This document shows positions 1-7,567 of a DNA stretch of 64,000 nucleotides, one piece after another. Position numbers and translations under genes: made by a program. Origin of the DNA: Sphingomonas sp. UBA978 (GTDB lineage: Bacteria > Pseudomonadota > Alphaproteobacteria > Sphingomonadales > Sphingomonadaceae); contig NZ_DBBS01000019.1 in NCBI RefSeq assembly GCF_002292295.1, positions 174,018 through 238,017 of the forward strand, read 5' to 3'. Under the pieces are notes generated by a model. That model was given only the letters and a program-made list of their open reading frames with translations. It did not search any database and had not been told where the DNA came from. Position 1 is the stretch's first letter. Every line of letters starts with the position of its first letter.

Positions 1-95
1 CGGCGCTGCGGGCGCATCCGGGCATCGCGCGCTTCGCGGCATGGATCGCGGACAAGCCTGCGGACTTCACCGCGCCGGTCCGCCGCCGACGATAA
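1..95 (+). CDS. C-terminal end of an unidentified protein, possibly a LysR-type regulator (partial)
   Basis: The third plus-strand frame is open from the window edge to a TAA at 93-95. It encodes about 30 residues, including ALRAHPGIARFAAWIADKP and an Arg-rich tail. The pattern 'h-x-x-x-P-x-h-x-x-F-x-x-W-h' near a C-terminus is what LysR-type effector domains usually show, but glutathione S-transferases can end similarly. The rest of the gene lies outside the window, so the function is only a guess. Confidence 0.5.
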   Translation, partial: ALRAHPGIARFAAWIADKPADFTAPVRRRR

Positions 96-153
96 TCGTC
101 CCCGATTCGTTCCGGTCATTGATCCTTCAGTCTTTTATGTCCATGCCGGTCCC

Positions 154-849
154 ATGGAGTATGTCTTTGATTTTGCTCGCGCGATCAGCGGCGGGGCGTC
201 GAGTCGCGGGCGGCGGCGACAGGGCGCGGATGCATGGGCGCAGCTGCGGATCGCGATCCTGGGGGTGATGCTCGGGCTGGCCATACCGTCGCTGCGCGGC
301 ACCGACTGGCAGGCGCTGCTGCCGGCGGGGATGACGGTCGAGCTGCCCCGCCCCGGCCGGGTGACATGGCCCGCGGGCGCGATCGCGCTGCCGCCGCTGC
401 CCGCCGGCCTGTCCGTGCCGACGCTGCCGCGCACCGCGCCGGCGGGTCCGACGGATGGAGCGGGCACGACGGGCGAAGCGGCGGGGGCGGTGACGGCGCA
501 ATTCGCGCGCTGCCGCCGCGGCCATGCTGGCGATTGCGTCGTCGACGGCGATACCTTCAAGTTCGCCGGCGAGACGATCCGCATCGCCGATATCGACACG
601 CCGGAGACTCATCCGCCGCGCTGCGCGCGCGAGGCGCGGCTCGGCGAGCGCGCGACCGCGCGGATGCAGGAGCTGCTCAACGCCGGGCCGGTGACGATCG
701 CACCGTACAAGCGCCCGCACGACCGCTATGGCCGGCGGCTGGCGCTGGTGACGCGTGACGGCGCCTCGCTCGGCGATCGGCTGGTCGCGGAAGGGCTCGC
801 GCGCCGCTACGACGGCGGCCACCGCCGCGGCTGGTGCGGCTGGACCTGA
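154..849 (+). CDS. Thermonuclease (SNase-like) family protein with N-terminal membrane anchor
   Basis: This 231-residue protein ends in a staphylococcal-nuclease-like domain at about residues 125-228. The core shows DCVVDGDTFKFAGETIRIAD followed by DTPET and RYGRRLALV, the usual calcium and catalytic surface of the OB-fold nucleases. A hydrophobic stretch at about 32-46 would anchor or export it, and a Pro/Ala-rich linker (about 60-115) joins the two parts. The likely role is extracytoplasmic phosphodiester hydrolysis. The start at 154 is the first ATG in frame and has no strong ribosome binding site, so a slightly different start is possible. No functional neighbour is evident. Confidence 0.8.
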   Translation: MEYVFDFARAISGGASSRGRRRQGADAWAQLRIAILGVMLGLAIPSLRGTDWQALLPAGMTVELPRPGRVTWPAGAIALPPLPAGLSVPTLPRTAPAGPTDGAGTTGEAAGAVTAQFARCRRGHAGDCVVDGDTFKFAGETIRIADIDTPETHPPRCAREARLGERATARMQELLNAGPVTIAPYKRPHDRYGRRLALVTRDGASLGDRLVAEGLARRYDGGHRRGWCGWT

Positions 850-879
850 GCGGCGGCGGACCGCGGCAACAGGGACAAC

Positions 880-1005
880 ATGAACACCTTGGCGCGAACG
901 ATCGTCTCCGATCGTTTCCGTTTCTGTGACGATAGCAAAGAGCCGTGCGGCAACGCGCCGGAGCGACGCCGCGACGGAGAGGCTAAGCCGGGGCGCGACG
1001 TGTAG
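880..1005 (+). CDS. Possible 41-residue small protein
   Basis: An ATG at 880 lies 4 bases after AGGGA and opens a 41-codon frame ending in TAG at 1003-1005. The product is basic and polar (MNTLARTIVSDRFRFCDDSK at the start) with two Cys and no membrane segment. The stretch 895-945 is less G+C rich than its surroundings. No family is recognised, and the region may instead be a promoter or leader. It is listed because the spacing of the ribosome site is plausible and no other gene occupies 850-1070. Confidence 0.28.
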   Translation: MNTLARTIVSDRFRFCDDSKEPCGNAPERRRDGEAKPGRDV

Positions 1006-1070
1006 GACAGCAAAATCGTGGCGAGGGCGATGCAACGAGGGTAATCCGGGGCCGCGGCGCCGGGGCGATC

Positions 1071-1280
1071 CTATTCGGCGATGACGTTGGCCAGCGCGCG
1101 CAGGTCGGCGGCGTTGACGGCGTCGCCATCGGCATCGGTCAGCGCGGCGGCATTGTCCGTGCCGCCCGGTGCCGATCCGGCGACGTCATAGGCGAGCCAC
1201 AGGATGCCGCCGGCCCAGAGCAACGCCGTCCAGCGGCTGCGGAAGAGGCGGGGGGAGGGGAGCATCGCCTGCGGCAGCAT
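1071..1280 (-). CDS. Small single-pass membrane protein, function unknown
   Basis: This 69-residue protein has one clear hydrophobic segment, ALLWAGGILWLAYDVAG, at residues 19-35. It is preceded by a basic N-terminus (Arg at 11, 14, 16) and followed by an acidic tail of about 33 residues. That topology suggests the tail faces the periplasm or the protein is membrane anchored. It stands alone between the nuclease and exbD and is transcribed away from exbD. No family was recognised. Codon use and third-position G+C match the neighbours, which supports a real gene. Confidence 0.55.
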   Translation of the reverse strand: MLPQAMLPSPRLFRSRWTALLWAGGILWLAYDVAGSAPGGTDNAAALTDADGDAVNAADLRALANVIAE

Positions 1281-1382
1281 GGCGCAACCGGCCTTGCCGC
1301 CGGGTTAGCCGGGACGGTTAACCGCGCTTGACGGTCGGCGGAAAGCGTGATGACATACCATCACATAGCCAGGAGATCTCCG

Positions 1383-1819
1383 ATGCCACGTCCGCGTGCC
1401 TTCTCCCCCGCCCGCCGTTTCGCCGGATCGCCGGCGTTCGAGGAGCCGCTGTCGGAGCTGAACATCACGCCGCTGATCGACGTGATGCTGGTGTTGCTGG
1501 TGATGATGATCCTGACGCTGCCGACGGTGCTGCACAAGGTCGCGGTCGACCTGCCGCAGGGCAGCGCGCCGCCCTCCGAAACGGTGACGCACCCGCTGGT
1601 GCTGGCGCGGAACGGTACGGTGACGCTGGACGGCATGGCGCTGACGGATACGGCGATGCCGGCGCGGTTCGGGGCGCTGCGCGCCGACCCCACCGCCCTG
1701 CTGGTGATGCGCACCGACCCGGAGGCGCGCTACGATCGCTTCGATGCGTGCTCGCCGAGGTGAAGCGCGCGGGGATCACGCGGCTGGGGTTTGCCGGGAA
1801 TGAGGCGATGGTGGAGTAG
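1383..1819 (+). pseudogene. exbD: ExbD/TolR-family protein, frameshifted near the 3' end
   Basis: The protein starts MPRPRAFSPARRFAGSPAF and shows the family hallmark LNITPLIDVMLVLLVMMIL, a single membrane helix carrying the Asp of the proton channel, followed by a periplasmic domain. ExbD/TolR couples proton flow to TonB or Tol energisation together with ExbB/TolQ. The frame from 1383 runs into TGA at 1761-1763 after RYDRFDACSPR. Switching by one base at about 1748 restores the expected ending VLAEVKRAGITRLGFAGNEA and a stop at 1817-1819, for a normal length near 145 residues. One G appears to be missing (GCGTGCTC where GCGGTGCTC is expected). No exbB or tonB is adjacent. The start at 1383 was chosen because it follows AGGAGATCTCCG. 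Confidence 0.8.
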
Positions 1820-1828
1820 GAGTGAGCA

Positions 1829-2895
1829 TTATCGCCCTCGCAAAATGTCTATGTATGATCTGCCGGTATCTCGATTTTCCCAGGTTGCTTTGACATGATC
1901 CGCTATCTTAGGCACGTCATGAGCGACCGTCGAAGGCCATAAGTTGGCGTCATACTCGTGCACGCGCAGCAAATTATCTACGTCGAAAATTCTTCCCGTG
2001 TCGTCTGATTTTATTATTGCGACAGGTTTATTTTGAGCCATGCGTAATTCGAGTTCAAATAGAACATTCGGATTATGATCTGTTAAATCGGCTAGAACGA
2101 TATCGGCATCGGCAATTTCGTTAATAATCGTAGAATGAATTAAGTCGCTGCCAGTTCGGATTGCCGTCTGAGCGATGAAACCAGCTTGTTTGACGGCCGG
2201 ATTGATAATGCTTTCGTATACCTCTTTAAAATATCCAGAGGATCGTATGCCATCGCGCTCAGCTAATGGCATAATTACGAAGCACTTAAGTTCATTCCCA
2301 TTGGCGGGAGAACTTCTTATTATAGGGAGGCTGTGATCGATCTTGCCACGAGAGTCGGGAGGGCTTGCTGTCCACCGCGCTCCAATCTTTGTATACTCGC
2401 AGTTATTTTGGAATACGTCGACAAATTCGTCTTGAAGTTCAAGCGGAATGGTAAATTTATCTAGAAGCGTATTTGATAGATACTGTTTTCCGGAAGTTCA
2501 TTTCCACCATAGTGGTCGAGAACCTTCGCAAAAAGGTCAACGGAAAGAAATGCACTCCTTTTTGCAGCAAGTTCTCTCTCTGGACTATCCGCATATACAA
2601 TATCGCGACCAAGCGGCGTAATCGATATACTGGCGGAAGATCGAGTGCCCTCTGTGAGGCCGTATTGAGCAGCCGAGGCAGTATATATGTCAAGATTGCT
2701 TGATTTAGTTCCGAGGCCCAGTGCACGGGAGACCTCGCTTGGCGGCCATGGATTCCCGCCGTTTTTCTCTTTAATAATCTCTGTAAGTTTAACGCAGGTT
2801 TCTAGCGGCGTGCGTGGATAACTACGTTTAGGCGGAACGCGCCTAGGCTTTTTTACTTGAGCTTCGCTAGTCGCTGGTTCCGCCTTTTTGATCAT
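1829..2895 (-). pseudogene. Two-domain protein with nucleoside deoxyribosyltransferase/TIR-like fold, frameshifted
   Basis: Two reading frames join into one protein of about 355 residues. The first (2895 to about 2490) has a Lys/Arg-rich start and a winged-helix-like region ending HYGGNELPE. The second continues KQYLSNTLLDKFTIPLELQ, then KCFVIMPLAERDGIRSSGYF and later ADIVLADLTDHNPNVLFELE. CFVIMP plus DxxxADLTxxNPNVxxE is the signature of the deoxyribosyltransferase-like proteins that resemble TIR domains. The break is a missing A in an A4 run (T4 at 2486-2489 on the plus strand). The A/T-rich sequence contrasts sharply with its neighbours, pointing to horizontal acquisition. Its ATG lies 4 bases after the nrdB stop, with GGAG inside the nrdB end, so it would be co-translated with nrdB. 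Function is inferred only: nucleotide or NAD cleavage in stress or phage defence is possible. Confidence 0.7.
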
Positions 2896-2899
2896 CGTC

Positions 2900-3961
2900 T
2901 CACTCCGCCGCCACGCCAGCGCGCGAGAACATGTCCCCGCTTTCCAGCAGCCCCAGATCCTGCTCGGTCGGACGGATGATCTTCGCCTTCTGGCGCTTGT
3001 CGAACGAATCCCAGACGTCGTTCCACTGGCCCTTGGTCGCGGCCTTCGAATATTCGGTGGCGCGCTGTTCGAAGAAGTTGGCGTGCTCGACGCCGTTCAG
3101 CATCGGCGCGAGCCACGGCAGCGGGTGTTCGTCGATCATGTAGATCGGCTTTAGGCCCAATTGCCCCATCCGCCAGTCGGCGATGTAGCGGATGTACTTC
3201 TTGATCTCCTTGGGCGTCATGCCGTTGACCGGGCCCATTTCGAACGCGAGATCGATGAAGTTGTCTTCGAGCCGGATGGTGGTCTGGCAGACGTCGGCGA
3301 TGTCGTCCTTCACCGCCTTGGTCAGGCACTGGCGCTCCTGACAGAAGGTGTGGAACATCTTGATGATGCCCTCGCAATGCAGGCTCTCGTCGCGGATCGA
3401 CCAGGTGACGATCTGGCCCATGCCCTTCATCTTGTTGAAGCGCGGGAAGTTCATCAGCATCGCGAAGCTGGCGAACAGCTGCACGCCCTCGGTGAAGCCG
3501 CCGAACATGGCGAGCGTGCGCGCGATGTCCTCGTCGCTGTCGACGCCGAAGTTCTGCATGTAATCATGCTTTTCCTTCATCTCGGCATATTCGAGGAAGG
3601 CGCCATATTCGCTCTCGGGCATGCCGATCGTGTCGAGCAGATGGCTGTAGGCGGCGATGTGCACCGTTTCCATGTTGCTGAACGCGGTCAGCATCATCTT
3701 GATCTCGGTCGGCTTGAACACGCGGCCGTATTTCTCGTGGTAGCAATCCTGCACCTCGACGTCCGCCTGCGTGAAGAAGCGGAAGATTTGGGTGAGCAGG
3801 TTGCGTTCGTGATCGGTCAGCTTCTGCGCCCAGTCGCGGCAATCCTCGCCCAAGGGCACCTCTTCGGGGAGCCAGTGGAGCTGCTGCTGACGCTTCCAGA
3901 ATTCGAACGCCCAGGGATATTCGAACGGCTTGTACTGCTTGGAGGCTGCGAGAAGGGACAT
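2900..3961 (-). CDS. nrdB: Class Ia ribonucleotide reductase, beta (radical) subunit
   Basis: NrdB holds the diiron-tyrosyl radical that starts ribonucleotide reduction by NrdA in the cytoplasm. All ligand positions are present with the spacing known from E. coli: Asp67, Glu98, His101, Glu158, Glu192 and His195, with the radical Tyr at 105 (METVHIAAYSHLLDT). The length, 353 residues, is normal. It lies on the same strand as nrdA but about 1.2 kb away, separated by plus-strand DUF2171 and minus-strand DUF559 genes, so it probably has its own promoter. A small membrane protein lies just upstream (stop 21 bases before the start), and an A/T-rich foreign-looking gene follows 4 bases after the stop. 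Confidence 0.96.
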   Translation of the reverse strand: MSLLAASKQYKPFEYPWAFEFWKRQQQLHWLPEEVPLGEDCRDWAQKLTDHERNLLTQIFRFFTQADVEVQDCYHEKYGRVFKPTEIKMMLTAFSNMETVHIAAYSHLLDTIGMPESEYGAFLEYAEMKEKHDYMQNFGVDSDEDIARTLAMFGGFTEGVQLFASFAMLMNFPRFNKMKGMGQIVTWSIRDESLHCEGIIKMFHTFCQERQCLTKAVKDDIADVCQTTIRLEDNFIDLAFEMGPVNGMTPKEIKKYIRYIADWRMGQLGLKPIYMIDEHPLPWLAPMLNGVEHANFFEQRATEYSKAATKGQWNDVWDSFDKRQKAKIIRPTEQDLGLLESGDMFSRAGVAAE

Positions 3962-3982
3962 GGGGGGTACTCCGACGGAATT

Positions 3983-4195
3983 TCAGGAAAGGGGGGAGGC
4001 GGGGACGCTCCACTGCCACATGGCATGGGCGGAAAAGGCGAGGACGATGGCGAGGCTGACCGCCATGATGCCCGCCATGCGATAGACGTAGACGCGCGCG
4101 GGTGGCTGGGCATGGCGCAATTGCAGCAGCATCCACGCGCCGGCAAGGCCGAACACCGCGGCGACCGCGAACATGATGAGGCTTTGCAGCGGCAT
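3983..4195 (-). CDS. Small two-helix membrane protein, function unknown
   Basis: This 70-residue protein contains two hydrophobic segments, about residues 5-25 (LIMFAVAAVFGLAGAWMLL) and 41-60, joined by a short basic loop RHAQPPARVYVYR. It is encoded immediately upstream of nrdB on the same strand, with 21 bases between them, so it may share the nrdB transcript. No family was recognised. Its composition matches the host and the frame is clean. A link to nucleotide reduction is suggested by position only. Confidence 0.65.
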   Translation of the reverse strand: MPLQSLIMFAVAAVFGLAGAWMLLQLRHAQPPARVYVYRMAGIMAVSLAIVLAFSAHAMWQWSVPASPLS

Positions 4196-4278
4196 CAGCG
4201 GCGCATCCCGATGGCGGTGGATGCATCCAATTGCCGGGCGGCTCGTTGCACATCCGAACCCATCACAGGAGACGAACG

Positions 4279-4530
4279 ATGCACGATCACAGCAACATCA
4301 AGGAGCATATGACGGTCATCGGCGCGGACGGCGTGCATGTCGGCACGGTCGACCATGTCGACGGCGAGCGCATCAAGCTGACCAAGAACGATTCGCCGAG
4401 CACGCAGGACGGGACGGGCGGCAAGCACCATTACCTGCCCGCCGGCCTGGTCGCGGAGATCGAGGGCGACACGGTGCGCCTGTCGGCCACCGCCGCCAAC
4501 GCGGTGGACATGTTTGAAGAGGCGGAGTGA
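4279..4530 (+). CDS. DUF2171 family protein
   Basis: The product is 83 residues and starts MHDHSNIKEHMTVIGADG. The pattern I-K-E-H-M-x-V-I-G-x-D-G-x-x-V-G-T-V-D-H-V-D-G is typical of the DUF2171 proteins frequent in sphingomonads. These are small soluble, PRC-barrel-like proteins of unknown role. The start was set at 4279 because AGGAGACGA precedes it at the right distance; the longer frame from 4231 lacks such a site. It is a single gene, divergent from the nrdB unit, and is followed by a strong hairpin at 4542-4567. Confidence 0.85.
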   Translation: MHDHSNIKEHMTVIGADGVHVGTVDHVDGERIKLTKNDSPSTQDGTGGKHHYLPAGLVAEIEGDTVRLSATAANAVDMFEEAE

Positions 4531-4541
4531 GGCGCGGGCGG

Positions 4542-4567
4542 CCCGGGATTGCTCTGGCAATCCCGGG
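4542..4567 (+). terminator. Hairpin terminator after the DUF2171 gene
   Basis: CCCGGGATTGC at 4542-4552 pairs perfectly with GCAATCCCGGG at 4557-4567 across a 4-base loop, 11 bases after the DUF2171 stop. There is no U tract, so termination efficiency is uncertain. A second short hairpin, GCCAGC/GCTGGC, follows at 4589-4603. Confidence 0.6.
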
Positions 4568-4652
4568 ACCCACCGCGGCGGGCAGCGGAGCCAGCATGGC
4601 TGGCTTCGTCTGACGGCGCGGCGTGGACGCCGGTTGGTGAGGGCGGTGCCGG

Positions 4653-5072
4653 TCATGCGGTGCCGCCCTTTTTCTGTGTGCTGCTGCCCTCATCCTTCCG
4701 CGCCTCCGGCGCTCCCTCCTTCTCCCGGAGGGAGAAGAAAATGCGCGCGATCACGCCGTCCAAGTTCTGCATCACGTCATTGTTGGCGAAGCGGATCACT
4801 TGGTAGCCTTCGTGCTGGAGGAAGCGGGTGCGGGTGGCGTCGTGTGCGGTCGTGGTGGCGTGGGTGTCGCCGTCGACTTCGATGACGAGGTGTTCGGCGA
4901 GGCACAGGATGTCGGCGTAATAGGGGCCGATGGGCGCCTGATGACGCCACTTCAGATGCGGGAACGATTCCCGCAATGCCCGGAGCAGGCGGCGTTCGGG
5001 TTCAGGGGCGGCTTTGCGCAACTGTCGGGCGTGCGGGACCGTGCCGACCGGCTGGTTCGCATAGAGGCGCAT
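4653..5072 (-). CDS. DUF559 domain endonuclease-like protein
   Basis: This 139-residue protein belongs to the DUF559 group related to very-short-patch-repair-like nucleases. Visible features are the N-terminal RQLRKAAPEPERRLLRALR, then WRHQAPIGPYYADILCLAEH and LVIEVDGDTHA, the D...E-x-D arrangement of a PD-(D/E)XK core, and a terminal VIRFANNDVMQNLDGVIARI. The role of these proteins is unknown; DNA binding or cleavage is assumed from the fold. The last 25 or so codons run through a copy of the intergenic CTCCCGGAGGGAG repeat, suggesting that the original C-terminus was extended by repeat DNA. It stands alone downstream of the nrdA hairpin. Confidence 0.8.
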   Translation of the reverse strand: MRLYANQPVGTVPHARQLRKAAPEPERRLLRALRESFPHLKWRHQAPIGPYYADILCLAEHLVIEVDGDTHATTTAHDATRTRFLQHEGYQVIRFANNDVMQNLDGVIARIFFSLREKEGAPEARKDEGSSTQKKGGTA

Positions 5073-5073
5073 C

Positions 5074-5204
5074 TGTCCTCACCCTTCCGCCGCTGCGCGG
5101 CTCCCTCCGTCTCCCGGAGGGAGAGGGAATTGTCTGCCTTCACCCCTCTCCCTCCGGGAGAGGGAGGGGCCCGCCCGGCATGGCCGGGTGGGAGGGTGAG
5201 GACA
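5074..5204. repeat. Long imperfect inverted repeat between nrdA and the DUF559 gene
   Basis: TGTCCTCACCCT at 5074-5085 is the exact reverse complement of AGGGTGAGGACA at 5193-5204. Inside are two smaller hairpins built on CTCCCTCC/GGAGGGAG (about 5100-5123) and CTCTCCCTCC/GGGAGAGGGAG (about 5145-5165). A related piece occurs at 4706-4736 in the 3' end of the DUF559 gene. This is a palindromic intergenic repeat that may also end the nrdA transcript, since nrdA stops at 5222 on the minus strand. Confidence 0.7.
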
Positions 5205-5221
5205 GCCGGCTTACGCTCCGC

Positions 5222-7126
5222 TCACTGACACGCCAGACACTCGTCGTAATCCGTCGTCTCGCCGATCTCGAACGTCGGTGCGGCGATCGTGTTGTCGGCC
5301 TCGACTCCGCCGCTGCCGGCGAAGCCGGCGCGCTGCACCGACTTGGACCGCAGGTAATAGAGCGACTTGATCCCCAGCTCCCACGCGCGGAAGTGGAGCA
5401 TCAGCAGGTCCCACTTCTCGACGTCGGCCGGGATGAACAGGTTCAGCGACTGCGCCTGGTCGATGTAGGGCGTGCGGTCGCCGGCGAGTTCGAGCAGCCA
5501 GCGCTGGTCGATCTCGAAGCTGGTCTTGTAACAGTCCTTCTCCTCCACCGAGAGGAAGTCGAGGTGCTGGACCGAACCGCCATGTTCGAGGATCGAGCTC
5601 CACACCGCCTCGCTGTTCTTCGATTTCTCGTTGAGCAACTTTTCGAGATAGGGGTTCTTGACCGAGAAGCTGCCCGACAGCGTCTTGTGCGTGTAGATGT
5701 TGGCCGGGATCGGCTCGATGCAGGCGCTGGTGCCGCCGCAGATGATGCTGATCGACGCGGTCGGCGCGATTGCCATCTTGCAGCTGAACCGTTCCATCAC
5801 GCCGACGTCGGCGGCATCGGGGCAGGGGCCGCGCTCGACCGCGAGCTGCATCGACGCCTCGTTCACCTGCGCGTTGATGTGCTTGAAGATCCTGAGGTTC
5901 CACGACTTGGCCATCGCGCCCTCGAACGGCAGGCCACGCGCCTGGAGGAAGGAGTGGAAGCCCATCACGCCGAGGCCGACCGAGCGTTCGCGTGCGGCCG
6001 AATAGGCGGCGCGCTCCATGCCGGGCTCGTGGCGGTTGATATAATCCTGCAGGACGTTGTCGAGGAAGCGCATCACGTCCTCGATGAAGACCTTGTCGTC
6101 CTTCCACTGGTCCCACGTCTCGAGGTTGAGCGAGGACAGGCAGCAGACCGCGGTCCGGTCGTTGCCGAGATGGTCCTTGCCGGTCGGCAGCGTGATCTCG
6201 GAACAGAGGTTCGAGGTCGACACCTTGAGGCCGAGGTCGCGGTGATGCTTGGGCATCGTCCGGTTCACATGGTCGGCGAAGACGATATACGGCTCGCCGG
6301 TCTGCAGCCGCGTCTCGACCAGCTTCTGGAACAGCGAGCGCGCGTCGACCGTCTGCCGAACGGTCTGGTCCTTCGGGCTGAGCAGGTTCCACTCGGCGCC
6401 GTCGCGCACCGCCTCCATGAAGGCGTCGGTCAGCAGCACGCCGTGGTGCAGGTTGAGCGCCTTGCGGTTGAAGTCGCCCGACGGCTTGCGGATCTCGAGG
6501 AACTCCTCGATCTCCGGGTGGCTGATGTCGAGATAGCAGGCGGCCGAGCCGCGGCGCAGCGAGCCCTGCGAGATCGCGAGGGTGAGCGAATCCATGACGC
6601 GGACGAAGGGGATGATGCCGCTGGTCTTGCCGTTGAGGCCGACCGGTTCGCCGATGCCGCGGACGTTGCCCCAATAGGTGCCGATGCCGCCGCCGCGCGA
6701 GGCGAGCCAGACGTTCTCGTTCCAGGTGTCGACGATGCCGTTGAGGCTGTCGGGCACCGAATTGAGATAGCAGCTGATCGGCAGGCCGCGCCCGGTGCCG
6801 CCGTTCGACAGCACCGGCGTCGCCGGCATGAACCACAGGCGCGAGATATAGTCGTACAGGCGCTGCGCATGCGCGGCGTCGTCGGCATAGGCGGAGGCGA
6901 CGCGGACGAACAGGTCCTGATAGCTTTCGCCCGGCAGCAGGTAGCGGTCGTTCAGCGTTTCCTTGCCGAAATCGGTGAGCAGGGCGTCGCGGCTGTGGTC
7001 GACCTCGACCGGATAGGGGCGCGCATGCACGGCCTTGCTGCCGGTGCCTACGTCCTGCGTCACGGCGCTGGTGGTGGCTTCGATCGTGTCGCTCATTGCT
7101 TCACCCTGCGTGTCCCTGAAATCCAT
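5222..7126 (-). CDS. nrdA: Class Ia ribonucleotide reductase, alpha (catalytic) subunit
   Basis: NrdA reduces ribonucleoside diphosphates with the radical supplied by NrdB. Recognisable parts are GLPISCYLNSVPDS with the first redox Cys, NLCSEITLPT holding the active-site Asn-Cys-Glu, PTASISIICG, and a C-terminal DECLACQ with the shuttle Cys pair that is re-reduced by thioredoxin or glutaredoxin. At 634 residues it is on the short side, and no clear N-terminal ATP-cone is visible. Either ATG 7126 (after GAGGA) or ATG 7096 (MSDTIEATT, after AGGGTG) could be the start. nrdB lies downstream on the same strand but is not contiguous. A long non-coding leader (7127-7567) suggests complex regulation. 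Confidence 0.95.
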   Translation of the reverse strand: MDFRDTQGEAMSDTIEATTSAVTQDVGTGSKAVHARPYPVEVDHSRDALLTDFGKETLNDRYLLPGESYQDLFVRVASAYADDAAHAQRLYDYISRLWFMPATPVLSNGGTGRGLPISCYLNSVPDSLNGIVDTWNENVWLASRGGGIGTYWGNVRGIGEPVGLNGKTSGIIPFVRVMDSLTLAISQGSLRRGSAACYLDISHPEIEEFLEIRKPSGDFNRKALNLHHGVLLTDAFMEAVRDGAEWNLLSPKDQTVRQTVDARSLFQKLVETRLQTGEPYIVFADHVNRTMPKHHRDLGLKVSTSNLCSEITLPTGKDHLGNDRTAVCCLSSLNLETWDQWKDDKVFIEDVMRFLDNVLQDYINRHEPGMERAAYSAARERSVGLGVMGFHSFLQARGLPFEGAMAKSWNLRIFKHINAQVNEASMQLAVERGPCPDAADVGVMERFSCKMAIAPTASISIICGGTSACIEPIPANIYTHKTLSGSFSVKNPYLEKLLNEKSKNSEAVWSSILEHGGSVQHLDFLSVEEKDCYKTSFEIDQRWLLELAGDRTPYIDQAQSLNLFIPADVEKWDLLMLHFRAWELGIKSLYYLRSKSVQRAGFAGSGGVEADNTIAAPTFEIGETTDYDECLACQ

Positions 7127-7567
7127 CGAAACCGATCCTCGCGTTCTCTAAGTGTTCGAATCGGCGGCGTATTTCATACTACCACCATGGCGGCCCCGTG
7201 AAGAGAACAAAATGAGCACATCGCGGCGTCGCGGCGTGCGTCGGGCCGACGTCCCATATGGGTGTCGGCCCTGCCCTCTACCAGCAATTGGGTCCGCCCC
7301 CGAACTCAACCCCCACAAATTGTGGCAAAGCGGCGCGGCAGGCAAGGGGGTAATGATCCGGAGACGACGCCGTTCCCCCGCGATCCGGTCCGGCGCGATC
7401 GGTCGCCGCGAACGACGCGTGGACTTCCGCGGGTTTCGCAAAGCGCAAGGGAACAGAGCGGCAACGAAAATTTTTTGGGGAAGGCCGCCGGTGCGAAGGG
7501 TGGGTGCGGAACGGACGTTTCCTGAGCGTCGCGGCGATGGTCGGGCGGCGCCGTGGCGCCGCCGGCG
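7127..7567. promoter_or_regulatory. nrdA: 440-base nrdA upstream region with a CCACAA-A-TTGTGG palindrome
   Basis: No convincing gene lies here. The only marked element is CCACAAATTGTGG at 7313-7325, an inverted repeat of six bases around a central A, about 190 bases upstream of nrdA. It recalls the A/T-centred boxes bound by the nucleotide-sensing repressor NrdR but does not match that consensus closely. A short A/T-rich stretch (AAAATTTTTTGG, about 7468-7479) sits nearer the end of the c-di-GMP gene. Promoter positions could not be fixed by eye. Confidence 0.35.

Noticed and set aside
807..1013. 68-residue minus-strand ORF overlapping the end of the thermonuclease gene
   Set aside because: It has no ribosome site and overlaps the nuclease 3' end. 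It was judged less likely than the plus-strand 41-codon frame, which itself is weak.
4976..7201. A 741-residue plus-strand frame across nrdA
   Set aside because: Shadow of nrdA; composition is dominated by Val/Asp/Arg/Ala as in other antisense frames here.
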